From: Clostridia bacterium
Lineage (GTDB): Bacteria > Bacillota > Clostridia > Christensenellales > Aristaeellaceae
DNA length: 54,222 bases
Reading direction: 5' to 3'
NCBI GenBank assembly: GCA_017541205.1
Contig: JAFXZO010000100.1
Coordinates: 1 to 54,222, forward strand
Part shown: positions 1-8,082 of the stretch, one piece after another
How positions within the stretch are numbered: the first letter of the stretch is position 1
How the letters are laid out: each line of letters starts with the position of its first letter
Program-made: the position numbers and the translations under genes
The notes under the pieces: model-generated
Told to the model about the DNA's origin: nothing
The model's input: only the letters and a program-made list of their open reading frames with translations
The model's database searches: none

Positions 1-219
1 CCCCGCCACCTGGATGCCGTGACGCTCAAACACCCTTCGGCACATTTCCACCTGTTCATGGGAAGCCATTTCTCCCCGAAAGGGCTCCAAATATACCTTG
101 TCCAGCCGCAGATGCTTGAGGAGAAAGCCCAGCTGCTCCTCTAACTGCGTTTCCGTCACGCGGGCGGCGGCGTGCGCGACAAAGTAGGTGGCCAGGGTAA
201 AGTTCCGGTAGTTCCCCAT
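1..219 (-). CDS. N-terminal fragment of an unrecognised protein
   Basis: Seventy-three codons read off the left edge of the window without a stop. The ATG at 219 follows an AGGAG box seven to eight bases upstream, so the start is good. The visible part begins MGNYRNFTLATYFVAHAAAR and has an alpha/beta pattern with short polar helices, followed by an LEPFRGE stretch that could be a strand-loop of a TIM-barrel enzyme. I have a weak impression of the glycoside-hydrolase-like TIM-barrel proteins found in gut Clostridia, but nothing catalytic lies in this fragment. No signal peptide is seen. It is transcribed divergently from nothing in the window and lies downstream of, and on the same strand as, the TauE/SafE gene, 82 bases away. 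Function is unassigned. Confidence 0.7.
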   Translation of the reverse strand, partial: MGNYRNFTLATYFVAHAAARVTETQLEEQLGFLLKHLRLDKVYLEPFRGEMASHEQVEMCRRVFERHGIQVAG

Positions 220-301
220 GTCTTTTCTCCTTTTCGTTCGTTTTCCCGTATTTCATGTGTGAACGCTGTCTGCGCGCAAAAGAACGGACGCTTCGCTTTC
301 A

Positions 302-1072
302 TCAAAAGCCGAACAGTATCTTCATCAGCAGCAGGAATAGCACCAGCAGGATCACGGGGCGGACGATCCTGGTTCCTTTTGAAATGGCAAGGCCGGAGCC
401 GACCCAGCTGCCCGCCATATTGCACACGGCGGCGGCCAGCCCCAACGGGATCAATACCTGTCCGTTCAAAAGAAAAACGGTCAGGGAGCAAATGTTTGAC
501 GTCAGGTTGATCACCTTCGCCTGGGCGTTTGCGGAATTGACGGTCATCCCCGCAAACACGGTAAACGAGATGATCAGAAACGTTCCGGTGCCCGGGCCGT
601 AGAACCCGTCGTACAAGCCGATGGCAAAAGCGGAAAGGATACAGACCGCCAGCGTTTTCCTGTCCGACGCGGGGGCGCGTTTTCCATCGTCCCGGAAAAG
701 GCGGCGGTTCAAAACGATGGCCGCAGCCAGCGGAAGGACCGCAAACAGGATATACTTCATCACCGTTTCGCTGACCGTTAGGGACAGCTTCGCCCCCAGG
801 GATGAACCGAGAACGGCGGCGGCCACGGACGGAACGGCCAGGCGCAGCCGGACGAAGCCCCGGCGGATAAACCGAGCGGCAGCCAGGGACGTTCCGCAGG
901 CAGAGGAGAGCTTATTCGTGGCGATCGCCATATGAACGGGCAATCCGGCGAAGAGATACGCCGGCAGAGAAATCAATCCTCCGCCTCCGCCGATGGAATC
1001 CACCAGTCCGGCCAGAAACAGCAGCGGACAGACAATGCAAAACATTTCAGGCGTCAAATTCATATCATTCAA
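302..1072 (-). CDS. TauE/SafE family sulfite/anion exporter-type permease
   Basis: A 256-residue integral membrane protein with about eight hydrophobic helices, the usual size for the TauE/SafE (old DUF81) family. The N-terminal hallmark is visible at residues 24-34 as GLVDSIGGGGGLISLP, followed by the ATNKLSSACGT segment (about residues 52-62), which matches the conserved first repeat; a second copy of the Gly-rich repeat is recognisable around residues 155-170 (YDGFYGPGTGTF). Family members move sulfite, sulfoacetate or other organosulfur anions out of, or into, the cell; the substrate cannot be told from sequence. The gene stands alone between the partial gene at the left edge and the SpoVM-like ORF. 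The start is plausible but no strong ribosome site is obvious. Confidence 0.9.
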   Translation of the reverse strand: MNDMNLTPEMFCIVCPLLFLAGLVDSIGGGGGLISLPAYLFAGLPVHMAIATNKLSSACGTSLAAARFIRRGFVRLRLAVPSVAAAVLGSSLGAKLSLTVSETVMKYILFAVLPLAAAIVLNRRLFRDDGKRAPASDRKTLAVCILSAFAIGLYDGFYGPGTGTFLIISFTVFAGMTVNSANAQAKVINLTSNICSLTVFLLNGQVLIPLGLAAAVCNMAGSWVGSGLAISKGTRIVRPVILLVLFLLLMKILFGF

Positions 1073-1324
1073 TCATGGGCGTATGTTCCGCCTTTTTTTC
1101 TTTCGTCAGCCTATCTATTCCGGCAGCTTTTCCTGCGATGCTTTTCGCTCGCCGCCGCCATATGACATTTCGCCGCCGTTTCGGAAAATCCTTCCTGCGC
1201 CGCAGGGAAAGCGAAGCCTTCGCAATATCTGTTCGTTTGCGGCTTGCCCCCTGGTAGTGTCAAGGATGAAGCGTCAATAAAGTCGGCAAGCCCTGCGACG
1301 TTCATTGCTCCCTGTGTTTTCCGC

Positions 1325-1414
1325 CTATTTTTGCGGTCTTTTTTCTCTTAGGAACAATTTCAGCAGTCCGCGAAGACCGCGCGGCGCTTTGATGCAGATT
1401 ACGCGCATCGCCAT
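1325..1414 (-). CDS. spoVM: SpoVM-like sporulation peptide (29 aa)
   Basis: A tiny ORF below normal gene-calling limits, preceded by AGGAGGG eight bases before its ATG. Read from the internal Met at codon 3 (1408), the peptide is MRVICIKAPRGLRGLLKLFL followed by a basic end. It aligns without gaps to B. subtilis SpoVM: Met1, basic residue 2, Ile6, Lys7, Pro9, basic residue 10, Leu12, Gly14 and Leu20 coincide, and total length from that Met is 27 against 26. SpoVM is an amphipathic peptide that recognises the convex forespore membrane and anchors the coat ATPase SpoIVA. The gene begins 12 bases after the stop of a 64-residue membrane protein whose stop codon overlaps this ribosome site, so they are probably translated together. 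The similarity is short, so identity rests on motif positions plus the presence of other sporulation genes in the window. Confidence 0.72.
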   Translation of the reverse strand: MAMRVICIKAPRGLRGLLKLFLREKRPQK

Positions 1415-1426
1415 CGATCATCCCTC

Positions 1427-1621
1427 CTAATTTTTCGCCAGCAGCACGCCGGCCAGAATCAGTGCTGCGCCCAATATGGACAGCCATGCCCAGCTTGGCA
1501 CGCATAGCAAGATCAGCGCCATGCCAAGCCCGATCAGGAAATACCCGGCGAAACGAAGGAGAATGCTTTTTCCGCCGGGGTAGCATTGAACGCGTACCTT
1601 CTCCTTCTTCCGCCATGGCAT
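1427..1621 (-). CDS. small two-helix membrane protein (64 aa)
   Basis: Starts at an ATG behind a clear GGGAGGTGG ribosome site and encodes a basic N-terminus (MPWRKKEKVRVQ) followed by two closely spaced hydrophobic segments at about residues 23-40 and 44-61, ending in LLAKN. It looks like a helical hairpin with both ends in the cytoplasm. I do not recognise a family. It lies 55 bases downstream of the PHP gene and its stop codon sits inside the ribosome site of the SpoVM-like ORF, which suggests a coupled pair. A sporulation or membrane-stress role would be a guess from position only. Confidence 0.7.
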   Translation of the reverse strand: MPWRKKEKVRVQCYPGGKSILLRFAGYFLIGLGMALILLCVPSWAWLSILGAALILAGVLLAKN

Positions 1622-1676
1622 AAAAAACCACCTCCCGCAACAGGATATGGCGGAAGGCGGGATGATATGATGCGCT

Positions 1677-2390
1677 TTACGCTTTTTCTCCCTGACGGCT
1701 GCGCATCCATTCCAGCACGGCGGACACGCTTTTTTCCTTCAAGTGCAGCTTGTTTTCAGGCTCCTGGATGTCGCCCAGATAATGGGCGTCGGAGGAGTGG
1801 AGCACATGCTTGTTTTCCAGCGGTTCCAGCGGGCAGGGGAGATGGCGCCATACCTCCACCGTGGTAAACGCGGGATCGGCGGGGAGAAAACCGAGGTTGA
1901 TGAGCACGCCGTTGCTGCCGCGGTTGATATGCGCGGGAACGGGCACGCCGCCAAAGGAGCGAACTTTTTCCGCACACTGCTCGAAGGGAAAATCCGTAGC
2001 GCCGATCAGGAGGGCGTCCTCCTGATCGATCACCTCATCGTCCTCGTTCATCACCAGCTGCTCGCCAAAGAAGGCGGGCTTGTTCTTTTTTTTCGGCAGG
2101 TGCTCCCTGAGCATCGCGCCAAACTCCACGGCGGTTTCCACATCCGGGAAATACCCCAGCATATGCACCTCTTCCATGGTGGTGATTTCGATCGCGGGTA
2201 CCAAAAGAAGGCCGTACGCATCGGCGATCTTCTGCGCGGCGGGCAGGTTTCGCGCCGCGTTGTGATCCGAGATCGTTACGACCTCCAGCCCCTTCACCAC
2301 CGCCATGCCCAGGATGTTGCCGGGCGTCATGTCGTTGTCTCCGCAGGGAGAGAGGCAGGAATGGATATGCAGATCGTAGCTGAGCTCCAT
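1677..2390 (-). CDS. PHP domain phosphoesterase-like protein
   Basis: A 237-residue PHP-fold protein. Metal-binding motifs are visible in order: YDLHIHSCLSPCG at residues 5-17 (the HxH pair), TISDHNAARN at about 39-48, a Glu in the PAIEITT strand near 65, and a late SSDAHYLGD with the DxH motif around 196-204. PHP proteins use two or three metal ions to hydrolyse phosphoesters. In Clostridia this short form commonly sits next to DRTGG-domain proteins in hydrogenase or redox gene groups; here it is two bases downstream of exactly such a protein and is probably translated together with it. The substrate is unknown. No signal peptide, so it is cytoplasmic. Confidence 0.9.
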   Translation of the reverse strand: MELSYDLHIHSCLSPCGDNDMTPGNILGMAVVKGLEVVTISDHNAARNLPAAQKIADAYGLLLVPAIEITTMEEVHMLGYFPDVETAVEFGAMLREHLPKKKNKPAFFGEQLVMNEDDEVIDQEDALLIGATDFPFEQCAEKVRSFGGVPVPAHINRGSNGVLINLGFLPADPAFTTVEVWRHLPCPLEPLENKHVLHSSDAHYLGDIQEPENKLHLKEKSVSAVLEWMRSRQGEKA

Positions 2391-2391
2391 T

Positions 2392-2739
2392 TTATTCCGC
2401 CTTTTCCGGCACGCCCTTTTCCATCATTCGGCCGCAGATCGTATATGCGGAAAGCGGGCTTTTAAGCACGCACAGGCCTTCATCCGCGGCTTTTTTCAGG
2501 ATCTCCGCGGGCATATCGATGTTTTCCGGCAGGATCACGCAGGCCATTTCCGCCAGGGCGGCGACGGCGATCACGTTCATATGGATCTGCACCGTCACCC
2601 AGGCCATCCCTTCGCAGCCGTGCGCCATGACCCAGGAAAGCAGATCGCAGGTATAGCCGCAGGAGATTTCCCGGTCTTCCTCAACATCGGGCGTCATGTT
2701 TTTGGCCTCGATCAATTCCGCCAATTCGGATACTTTCAC
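2392..2739 (-). CDS. DRTGG domain protein
   Basis: About 115 residues, cytoplasmic, with the fold and spacing of stand-alone DRTGG proteins: an N-terminal VSELAELIEAK helix, CDLLSWVMAHG near residue 35, and a C-terminal LSAYTICGRM helix. I place the start at GTG 2739 rather than the ATG at 2745, because GGAGG lies seven bases before the GTG but only one base before the ATG, and because family members begin with MKVSEL. DRTGG domains are thought to bind nucleotides and in anaerobes occur beside PHP proteins and iron hydrogenase subunits. It is the first gene of a tight minus-strand group with the PHP phosphoesterase. The molecular role is not established. Confidence 0.85.
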   Translation of the reverse strand: MKVSELAELIEAKNMTPDVEEDREISCGYTCDLLSWVMAHGCEGMAWVTVQIHMNVIAVAALAEMACVILPENIDMPAEILKKAADEGLCVLKSPLSAYTICGRMMEKGVPEKAE

Positions 2740-2836
2740 GTTCATTCCTCCATAACGTTTTTTTGGGCAGATGATAGCATAGGTCTTGGGAAAAATGCAG
2801 AACCTTTCCTTGGCTGATCCCTGCTCAGCAGCCGAT

Positions 2837-3544
2837 TTACAGCCTGCCGGAAACGACCCGGGAGAAGAACCCGTCGCTTTGGAAGATCGGGGCCAGGGTG
2901 CTTTGCTCCAGCAGCTCGCTGAAGTTGTCGATGGGGATGATGGTTTTCAGGATCGGCACCAGCAGGAAGATGGCGTACAGGATCAGCGCGCCGCGCACCA
3001 GCCCGAACGCGCCGCCGGCCAGCCAATCCAATTGCTTGAGCAGCGGCAGATCAAATACGTGCTGGATCAGCCCGAGCAATACGGACAAAACCATGTAGCT
3101 CAGCGCGAAAACCCCGATAAAGCACAGCACGTTCACCGCAACGGCCACCACGGTGTTGGACACATATTCGTTCACCGTGGTAAGGCCTGCGCTGGAAAAA
3201 ACCTGGTTTTTTATGTTTCCCTGCAAAATCGAAGCGATCGATTTGGGCAGATTGGTGCTGGCCAGGATCTGGTTGATGACGTTGTCGGATAGCTGGTTGA
3301 CAGGCGTGGAAGCCAAGCTGTAATCGCCCACGCGGGCCACGGCGTCGGTATATGTGGCGAGGGTGGAGGAAAGCCCCTTGTTCCCGCTGACCTCGGCGGA
3401 AAGCTGCGGCCCGAACGTGAACGCCAGGAAAAGGGAAATCAGGCAGCAGGCAACGGAAAGGACCGTTTCGATAAAGCCCTTGTACAGCCCGTAAACCACG
3501 CTTGCGCCAAGCACCACCAGGATCACGATATCAATGACGTTCAT
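2837..3544 (-). CDS. CvpA family membrane protein
   Basis: A 235-residue membrane protein starting with MNVIDIVILVVLGASVVYGL, the typical opening of CvpA proteins. The upstream in-frame ATG at 3592 is rejected because AAGGAGG lies directly before the ATG at 3544. Four hydrophobic helices are visible: about residues 3-20, 25-45, 120-145 and 160-185, with a longer polar, probably extracellular loop (residues 50-115) between helices two and three that is longer than in minimal family members. CvpA was first linked to colicin V export and purine biosynthesis regulation; its biochemical role is still open. The gene is 84 bases downstream of lepA on the same strand and probably shares its transcript. 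Confidence 0.85.
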   Translation of the reverse strand: MNVIDIVILVVLGASVVYGLYKGFIETVLSVACCLISLFLAFTFGPQLSAEVSGNKGLSSTLATYTDAVARVGDYSLASTPVNQLSDNVINQILASTNLPKSIASILQGNIKNQVFSSAGLTTVNEYVSNTVVAVAVNVLCFIGVFALSYMVLSVLLGLIQHVFDLPLLKQLDWLAGGAFGLVRGALILYAIFLLVPILKTIIPIDNFSELLEQSTLAPIFQSDGFFSRVVSGRL

Positions 3545-3628
3545 GAAGCCCTCCTTGAGCAAAACAGGATTGTTCCTCTGCGCGATACCCATAGAACGGG
3601 GAGCGATAGGGTTTTCTTCCCGGAATGA

Positions 3629-5437
3629 TTAATCGTCGCCCATTTTCAGCACGGCCATGAACGCTTCGCCGGGCAATTCCACGGTGCCGAACTGGCGCAT
3701 GCGCTTTTTGCCTTCCTTCTGCTTTTCCAGCAGCTTCTTTTTCCGCGTAATATCGCCGCCGTAGCATTTTGCCAGCACGTCCTTGCGTACGGCCTTGACG
3801 GTCTCCCGGGCGATGATTTTGCCGCCGATGGCCGCCTGAATGGGGATCTCAAATTGCTGGCGCGGGATGACGTCCTTCAGCTTTTCGGCGATCGCGCGGC
3901 CGCGGCCGTACGCCTTGTCCCTGTGCACGATCATGGTGAACGCGTCGCAGATATCGCCGTTGAGCAGGATATCCATTTTCACCAGATCGCTCTTTTGATA
4001 GCCGGTGATCTCATAATCGTAGGAGGCGTAGCCCTTGGAGCGGCTCTTGAGCTGATCGAAAAAGTCGAAGATCATTTCGTTGAGCGGCACGTCGTACAGG
4101 AGCTTAATGCGCTTTCCCTCGTACTGCATATCGATGAAGGTGCCCCGCTTATCCTGGCAAAGCTGCATCAGGGTGCCGGCGTAATCCTGGGGCGTATAGA
4201 TATTGGCGCGGCAGTAGGGCTCCCGCATTTCCAGGATCTCGTTGACGGGGGGCAGGCTGGTGGGGTTATCGATGCGCATCTGGGTGCCGTCGGTCTTGAC
4301 GATTTCATAGATGACGCTGGGCGCCGTCGTGACAAGATCAAGGTCAAATTCCCTCTCCAAACGCTCCTGAATGATTTCCATATGGAGCAGGCCCAGGAAT
4401 CCGCAGCGGAAGCCATAGCCGAGCGCCACGCTCGTTTCCGGCTCAAAGGACAGGGAAGCGTCGTTCATGCGCAGCTTATCCAGCGCGTCCCGGAGGTTAT
4501 CGTAATCCGCGCCGTCCGCGGGATATATGCCGCAGAAAACGACCGGCTGCACCTCCTTGTAGCCGGGAAGGGGCTGCTCGGCGGGGATCAGGGCGTCTGT
4601 GATGGTATCGCCGACGCGGGTATCGCGCACGTCCTTGATGGAGGCGGAAATGTACCCGACGTCGCCGGGCAGCAGCTCGTCGCAGGGCGTATAAGAAGGC
4701 GTAAAGGTGCCAACCTCCACGACGTCAAATTCCGCGCCTGTCTGCATCATGCGCATCCGCATGCCGGGATACGCGCGGCCATCCATCACGCGCACGAAGC
4801 AGATCGCCCCGCGGTAATTGTCATACACCGCGTCAAAAACGAGCGCGCGAAGGGGCTTTTTTTCATCGCCTTCGGGCGGCGGAATTTTATTGACCACGGC
4901 CTCCAATACATCCTCGATCCCGATGCCGAGCTTCGCGGAAATCAGCGGCGCGTCCTGGGCGTCCAGGCCGATGTCCTCTTCGATCTCGGCCTTGGTTTCG
5001 TCGGGCTGGGCGGAGGGCAGGTCGATCTTGTTGATGACCGGAACGGTTTCCAAATCGTGGTCCAGCGCCATATAAACGTTGGCGAGCGTCTGCGCTTCCA
5101 CGCCCTGGGTCGCGTCCACAACGAGCAGCGCGCCTTCGCACGCGGCCAGGGCGCGGCTGACTTCATAGGTAAAGTCCACGTGGCCCGGGGTGTCGATCAG
5201 GTTCAGGGTATAGGTTTGTCCGTTCCTGGCCTTGTAGCGCATGTGCACGGCTTTGGATTTAATGGTGATGCCGCGTTCGCGCTCCAATTCCATGGAGTCC
5301 AAAATTTGGTCCACCATCTGCCGCTGCTCAAACACCCCGGTTTTTTCCAAAATACGGTCCGCCAGGGTGGATTTGCCATGATCGATATGGGCGATAATGC
5401 AAAAATTGCGGATATGATTCAAGCGGTCGTTGGCCAC
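3629..5437 (-). CDS. lepA: elongation factor 4 (LepA)
   Basis: A 602-residue translational GTPase, the standard LepA length. G1 ([14 protein letters not shown], residues about 16-29), the switch [10 protein letters not shown] near residue 82 and the G4 NKIDLPSA near 136 are intact, followed by EF-G-like domains II, III and V and the LepA-specific C-terminal domain ending in [22 protein letters not shown]4 binds ribosomes and can back-translocate or help remobilise stalled ribosomes; in Clostridia it commonly stands alone or near hemN/hrcA. Here it is followed by cvpA. A strong promoter precedes it (5471-5499), and the ATG has a GGAGG box. Nothing unusual was seen. Confidence 0.98.
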   Translation of the reverse strand: MANDRLNHIRNFCIIAHIDHGKSTLADRILEKTGVFEQRQMVDQILDSMELERERGITIKSKAVHMRYKARNGQTYTLNLIDTPGHVDFTYEVSRALAACEGALLVVDATQGVEAQTLANVYMALDHDLETVPVINKIDLPSAQPDETKAEIEEDIGLDAQDAPLISAKLGIGIEDVLEAVVNKIPPPEGDEKKPLRALVFDAVYDNYRGAICFVRVMDGRAYPGMRMRMMQTGAEFDVVEVGTFTPSYTPCDELLPGDVGYISASIKDVRDTRVGDTITDALIPAEQPLPGYKEVQPVVFCGIYPADGADYDNLRDALDKLRMNDASLSFEPETSVALGYGFRCGFLGLLHMEIIQERLEREFDLDLVTTAPSVIYEIVKTDGTQMRIDNPTSLPPVNEILEMREPYCRANIYTPQDYAGTLMQLCQDKRGTFIDMQYEGKRIKLLYDVPLNEMIFDFFDQLKSRSKGYASYDYEITGYQKSDLVKMDILLNGDICDAFTMIVHRDKAYGRGRAIAEKLKDVIPRQQFEIPIQAAIGGKIIARETVKAVRKDVLAKCYGGDITRKKKLLEKQKEGKKRMRQFGTVELPGEAFMAVLKMGDD

Positions 5438-5470
5438 GGGCGTTTCCTCCTACTCTTTATCAGCCTATTC

Positions 5471-5499
5471 ATTATATAAGAAAACCAGGGAAAACGCAA
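5471..5499 (-). promoter_or_regulatory. sigma-A-type promoter of lepA
   Basis: On the minus strand TTGCGT (5494-5499) is followed after 17 bases by TATAAT (5471-5476), about 30 bases before the lepA start. Both boxes and the spacing fit the housekeeping sigma consensus. Confidence 0.7.
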
Positions 5500-5573
5500 A
5501 TTGAATTTTTCTGATCGAACGCTTCAGGGGCGGCATTTGTACGCAAAAAAACGAAAAGAGAGCAGAAGAAGCA

Positions 5574-5603
5574 TTGACAAGGGAGGGATCAATATGTTAA
5601 TAT
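5574..5603 (+). promoter_or_regulatory. sigma-A-type promoter of the amino acid ABC transporter
   Basis: TTGACA at 5574-5579 and TAATAT at 5598-5603 are separated by 18 bases. It lies about 85 bases before the binding-protein start. The leader between them contains a short GC-rich inverted repeat (GGGGCGTATGCCCC, 5650-5663) that could form a small hairpin close to the ribosome site. Confidence 0.7.
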
Positions 5604-5687
5604 GCTAACGATTCATCTATGTAAAGCATTAAAGCGGATGAACGCAATTGGGGCGTATGCCCCGGGAAGAAAGAAGGAGAAATGAAC

Positions 5688-6467
5688 ATGAAGAAACTGA
5701 TGAAGGCGGTTTCCCTGCTGATGGCGGTCATGATGCTGCTTGGCAGCGTTGCTTTTGCGGAAACGGACATGGAATACGTGAAGAACAAGGGCAAGCTGAT
5801 CGTCGGCATCACGGACTTTGCGCCCATGGATTATAAAGACGAAAACGGCGAATGGGTCGGCTTTGACGCCGATATGGCCAAGGCCTTCGGCGCATATTTG
5901 GGCGTGGAAGTGGAATTGGTCGAGATCGATTGGGACAACAAGATCCTGGAGCTCGATGGCAAAACCATTGACTGCGTTTGGAACGGCATGACGCTGACCG
6001 ACGAAGTAAAATCCGCTATGGAAACCAGCAACGCCTACGCAAACAACGCGCAGGTGGTGGTGCTGCCCACTGCCAAGGCCAATGACTATGCGGACGCAGC
6101 CGCCCTGTCCGGCCTGACCTTCGCGGTGGAAGCCGGCAGCGCCGGCGAAGCCGAGGTCGCTGCGCTGGGCTACAATATGACCTCCGTGCATTCCCAGGCC
6201 GATACCCTGCTTGAAGTCAAGGCCGGCACCTCCGACGCCGCCGTGATCGACGCGCTGATGGCCGCCGCCATGGTCGGCGAGGGAACCGATTACGCGGACC
6301 TGACCTACACCCTGGCCCTCAACAGCGAAGAATACGGCGTCGGTTTCCGCAAGGGTTCCGATCTGGCCGCCGCGCTCAACGAATTCATGGCCGCCGCCTA
6401 CGCGGACGGCACCATGATGGCCATTGCCGAAACGTACGGCGTGCAGGCCGCCATCATTCCCCAGTAA
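5688..6467 (+). CDS. amino acid ABC transporter substrate-binding protein
   Basis: About 259 residues with a Sec signal peptide and a type II periplasmic-binding-protein fold (SBP_bac_3): KLIVGITDFAPMDY opens the domain, GFDADMAKAFGAYLGV follows, and ETSNAYANNAQVVV and GSAGEAEV are typical polar amino acid-binding segments. The ATG at 5688 has a GGAG box eight bases away, better than the in-frame ATG at 5682. Two genes downstream give a matching permease and ATPase, so this is the receptor of a polar amino acid importer; the exact ligand is not evident. Odd point: the leader ends SVAFAETD, a signal peptidase I site, and has no lipobox cysteine, although receptors of this type in one-membrane Firmicutes are normally lipoproteins. 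Confidence 0.93.
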   Translation: MKKLMKAVSLLMAVMMLLGSVAFAETDMEYVKNKGKLIVGITDFAPMDYKDENGEWVGFDADMAKAFGAYLGVEVELVEIDWDNKILELDGKTIDCVWNGMTLTDEVKSAMETSNAYANNAQVVVLPTAKANDYADAAALSGLTFAVEAGSAGEAEVAALGYNMTSVHSQADTLLEVKAGTSDAAVIDALMAAAMVGEGTDYADLTYTLALNSEEYGVGFRKGSDLAAALNEFMAAAYADGTMMAIAETYGVQAAIIPQ

Positions 6468-6576
6468 GCTTATCTGAAACCATCGGAACAGCCGGGTCCA
6501 TTCATCCGCCCGGCTGTTTCTTCTTTCATAGGTCCGTTTCCGTTGCCTTCTATCCAGAGAAACAGAGGATACATGT

Positions 6577-7263
6577 ATGGAATTGATCCAGCAGCAGCTG
6601 CCCATCGTTCTCCATTCGCTGAACATTGGCTTTTTACAGACGCTGAAACTGTTTATTGTGACGCTTCTTGGCGCGATGCCCTTGGGGCTGGTGATCGCCT
6701 TCGGTTCGATGAGCCGGTTCAAACCGCTTTCCGTTTTCACGCGCGTGATCGTGTGGATCGTCCGCGGGTCGCCGCTGATGATCCAGCTCCTCATCATCTA
6801 TTATTTTCCCGGCCTGGTTTTGCATAATCCGATCTGGGGCGGGGGAGAGAGCGGACGCTTCCTGGCGGCCGCGGTCGCGTTCATTTTCAACTATGCCTGC
6901 TATTTCTCGGAAATCTACCGCGGCGGCATCCAAAGCGTCCCGGTCGGGCAGATCGAGGCGGGCTATGTGCTGGGCATGACGAAAACGCAGATCTTTCTGC
7001 GCGTCAAGCTTTTGCAGGTCATCAAAGCGATCGTGCCGCCCATGTCCAACGAAATCATTACCCTGGTCAAGGATACGTCGCTTGCCCGCATCATTGCGCT
7101 GCAGGAAATCATCTGGGCCGGCCAGTCTTTCATGAAGGGCAGCCAGGGCATTTCCGGCGCGATCTGGCCTATGTTCTTTACCGCGGTCTATTATCTGGCC
7201 TTCAACGGCATTATGACGCTGCTGCTCGGATGGCTGGAAAAGAAGCTGAACTACTATCGCTGA
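6577..7263 (+). CDS. amino acid ABC transporter permease
   Basis: A 228-residue HisM/GlnP-type permease of the polar amino acid family. An N-terminal helix at about residues 18-40 is followed by the family segment RFKPLSVFTRVIVWIVRGSP, then further helices. The cytoplasmic coupling loop that docks onto the ATPase is visible as EAGYVLGMTKTQIFLRVKLL (about 130-149). It has the usual five-helix layout and length and would act as a homodimer because only one permease gene is present. It lies 109 bases after the receptor gene and 12 bases before the ATPase gene. The gap to the receptor holds a weak hairpin (near 6490-6520, CCGGGTCC...GCCCGGCTG) that may lower expression of the downstream pair. Confidence 0.95.
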   Translation: MELIQQQLPIVLHSLNIGFLQTLKLFIVTLLGAMPLGLVIAFGSMSRFKPLSVFTRVIVWIVRGSPLMIQLLIIYYFPGLVLHNPIWGGGESGRFLAAAVAFIFNYACYFSEIYRGGIQSVPVGQIEAGYVLGMTKTQIFLRVKLLQVIKAIVPPMSNEIITLVKDTSLARIIALQEIIWAGQSFMKGSQGISGAIWPMFFTAVYYLAFNGIMTLLLGWLEKKLNYYR

Positions 7264-7275
7264 GGAGGGAGCGCC

Positions 7276-8004
7276 ATGCTGAACGCCAGCAATCTGATGA
7301 AAAGCTTTGACGGCCTGGGCGTGCTCAGGGGCATATCCCTGCAGGTGAACGAAGGGGAAGTGGTGGCGATCATCGGGCGGAGCGGCTCGGGGAAAAGCAC
7401 GCTGCTCAGATGCCTGAACAACCTTGAAAAGGTCGACGGCGGCACCATTGAAATCGATAACCAGGCATTGGTGAAAAACGGGGTATACTGTCCGGCCGCG
7501 ATGCAGAGGAAGCTGTGCCTGAAAATGGGCTATGTGTTCCAGAATTTTAACCTCTTCCCGCACATGAACGTGCTCAGGAACCTGACGGAAGCGCAGTGCT
7601 GCGTGCTGGGCCGCGAAAAAGACCAGGCCCAAAAGTACGCGCGGGAGCTGCTGCAAAAGGTGGGCCTTGCGGATAAGGAAAAGGCGTATCCCTATCAGCT
7701 CTCCGGCGGCCAGCAGCAGCGCGTAGCGATTGCCCGCGCCCTGGCCATGGACCCGGAGATCCTGTGCTTTGACGAGCCGACCAGCGCCCTGGACCCGCTT
7801 TTGACCCAGGAGGTTTTGGGCGTGATCCGCAGCCTGAGCGCGGAGAAACGCACCATGGTGGTTGTGACGCATGAAATGATGTTCGCCCGCGAGGTGGCGG
7901 ATCGCGTCGTATACATGGAAGACGGCGTGATCGTCGCGGAAGGCAGGCCCGGCGAAGTGTTTGACAGCGACAAAGTACGCTCGTTCACGGGCTTGGGAGA
8001 TTGA
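7276..8004 (+). CDS. amino acid ABC transporter ATP-binding protein
   Basis: A 242-residue ABC ATPase of the GlnQ/HisP group. Walker A is GRSGSGKST (about residues 35-43), the Q-loop lies in YVFQNFNLFPHMNVL, the signature is LSGGQQQRVAIARAL (about 138-152), Walker B is ILCFDEPTSALDP (about 159-171) and the switch histidine is in VVVTHEMMFA. It powers the permease encoded 12 bases upstream. A GAGGAGGGAG ribosome site precedes the ATG. The transcript ends at the strong hairpin immediately downstream. Confidence 0.97.
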   Translation: MLNASNLMKSFDGLGVLRGISLQVNEGEVVAIIGRSGSGKSTLLRCLNNLEKVDGGTIEIDNQALVKNGVYCPAAMQRKLCLKMGYVFQNFNLFPHMNVLRNLTEAQCCVLGREKDQAQKYARELLQKVGLADKEKAYPYQLSGGQQQRVAIARALAMDPEILCFDEPTSALDPLLTQEVLGVIRSLSAEKRTMVVVTHEMMFAREVADRVVYMEDGVIVAEGRPGEVFDSDKVRSFTGLGD

Positions 8005-8012
8005 AAAAAAGC

Positions 8013-8067
8013 AAATCAAAAAGAGGGGGGAACCGCTCGGAAGAGCCGCTCCCTCCCCTTTTGATTT
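8013..8067. terminator. bidirectional rho-independent terminator
   Basis: AAATCAAAA at 8013-8021 pairs perfectly with TTTTGATTT at 8059-8067, with an inner G-rich/C-rich stem (AGGGGGG with CCCTCCCC). A-rich and T-rich flanks let it stop both the ABC transporter transcript and the convergent pilT operon. Confidence 0.85.
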
Positions 8068-8082
8068 ATGATCGTATGTTTA

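Noticed and set aside
1111-1305. Minus-strand 64-codon frame between the SpoVM-like ORF and the TauE gene
   Set aside because: GGGAG lies too close to its ATG, composition looks random and no motif is seen; I consider the 250-base gap non-coding.
3854-5479. Long plus-strand frame opposite lepA (541 codons)
   Set aside because: It is the mirror of lepA, a product of GC-rich codon use; it has no ribosome site and shows no family motifs.
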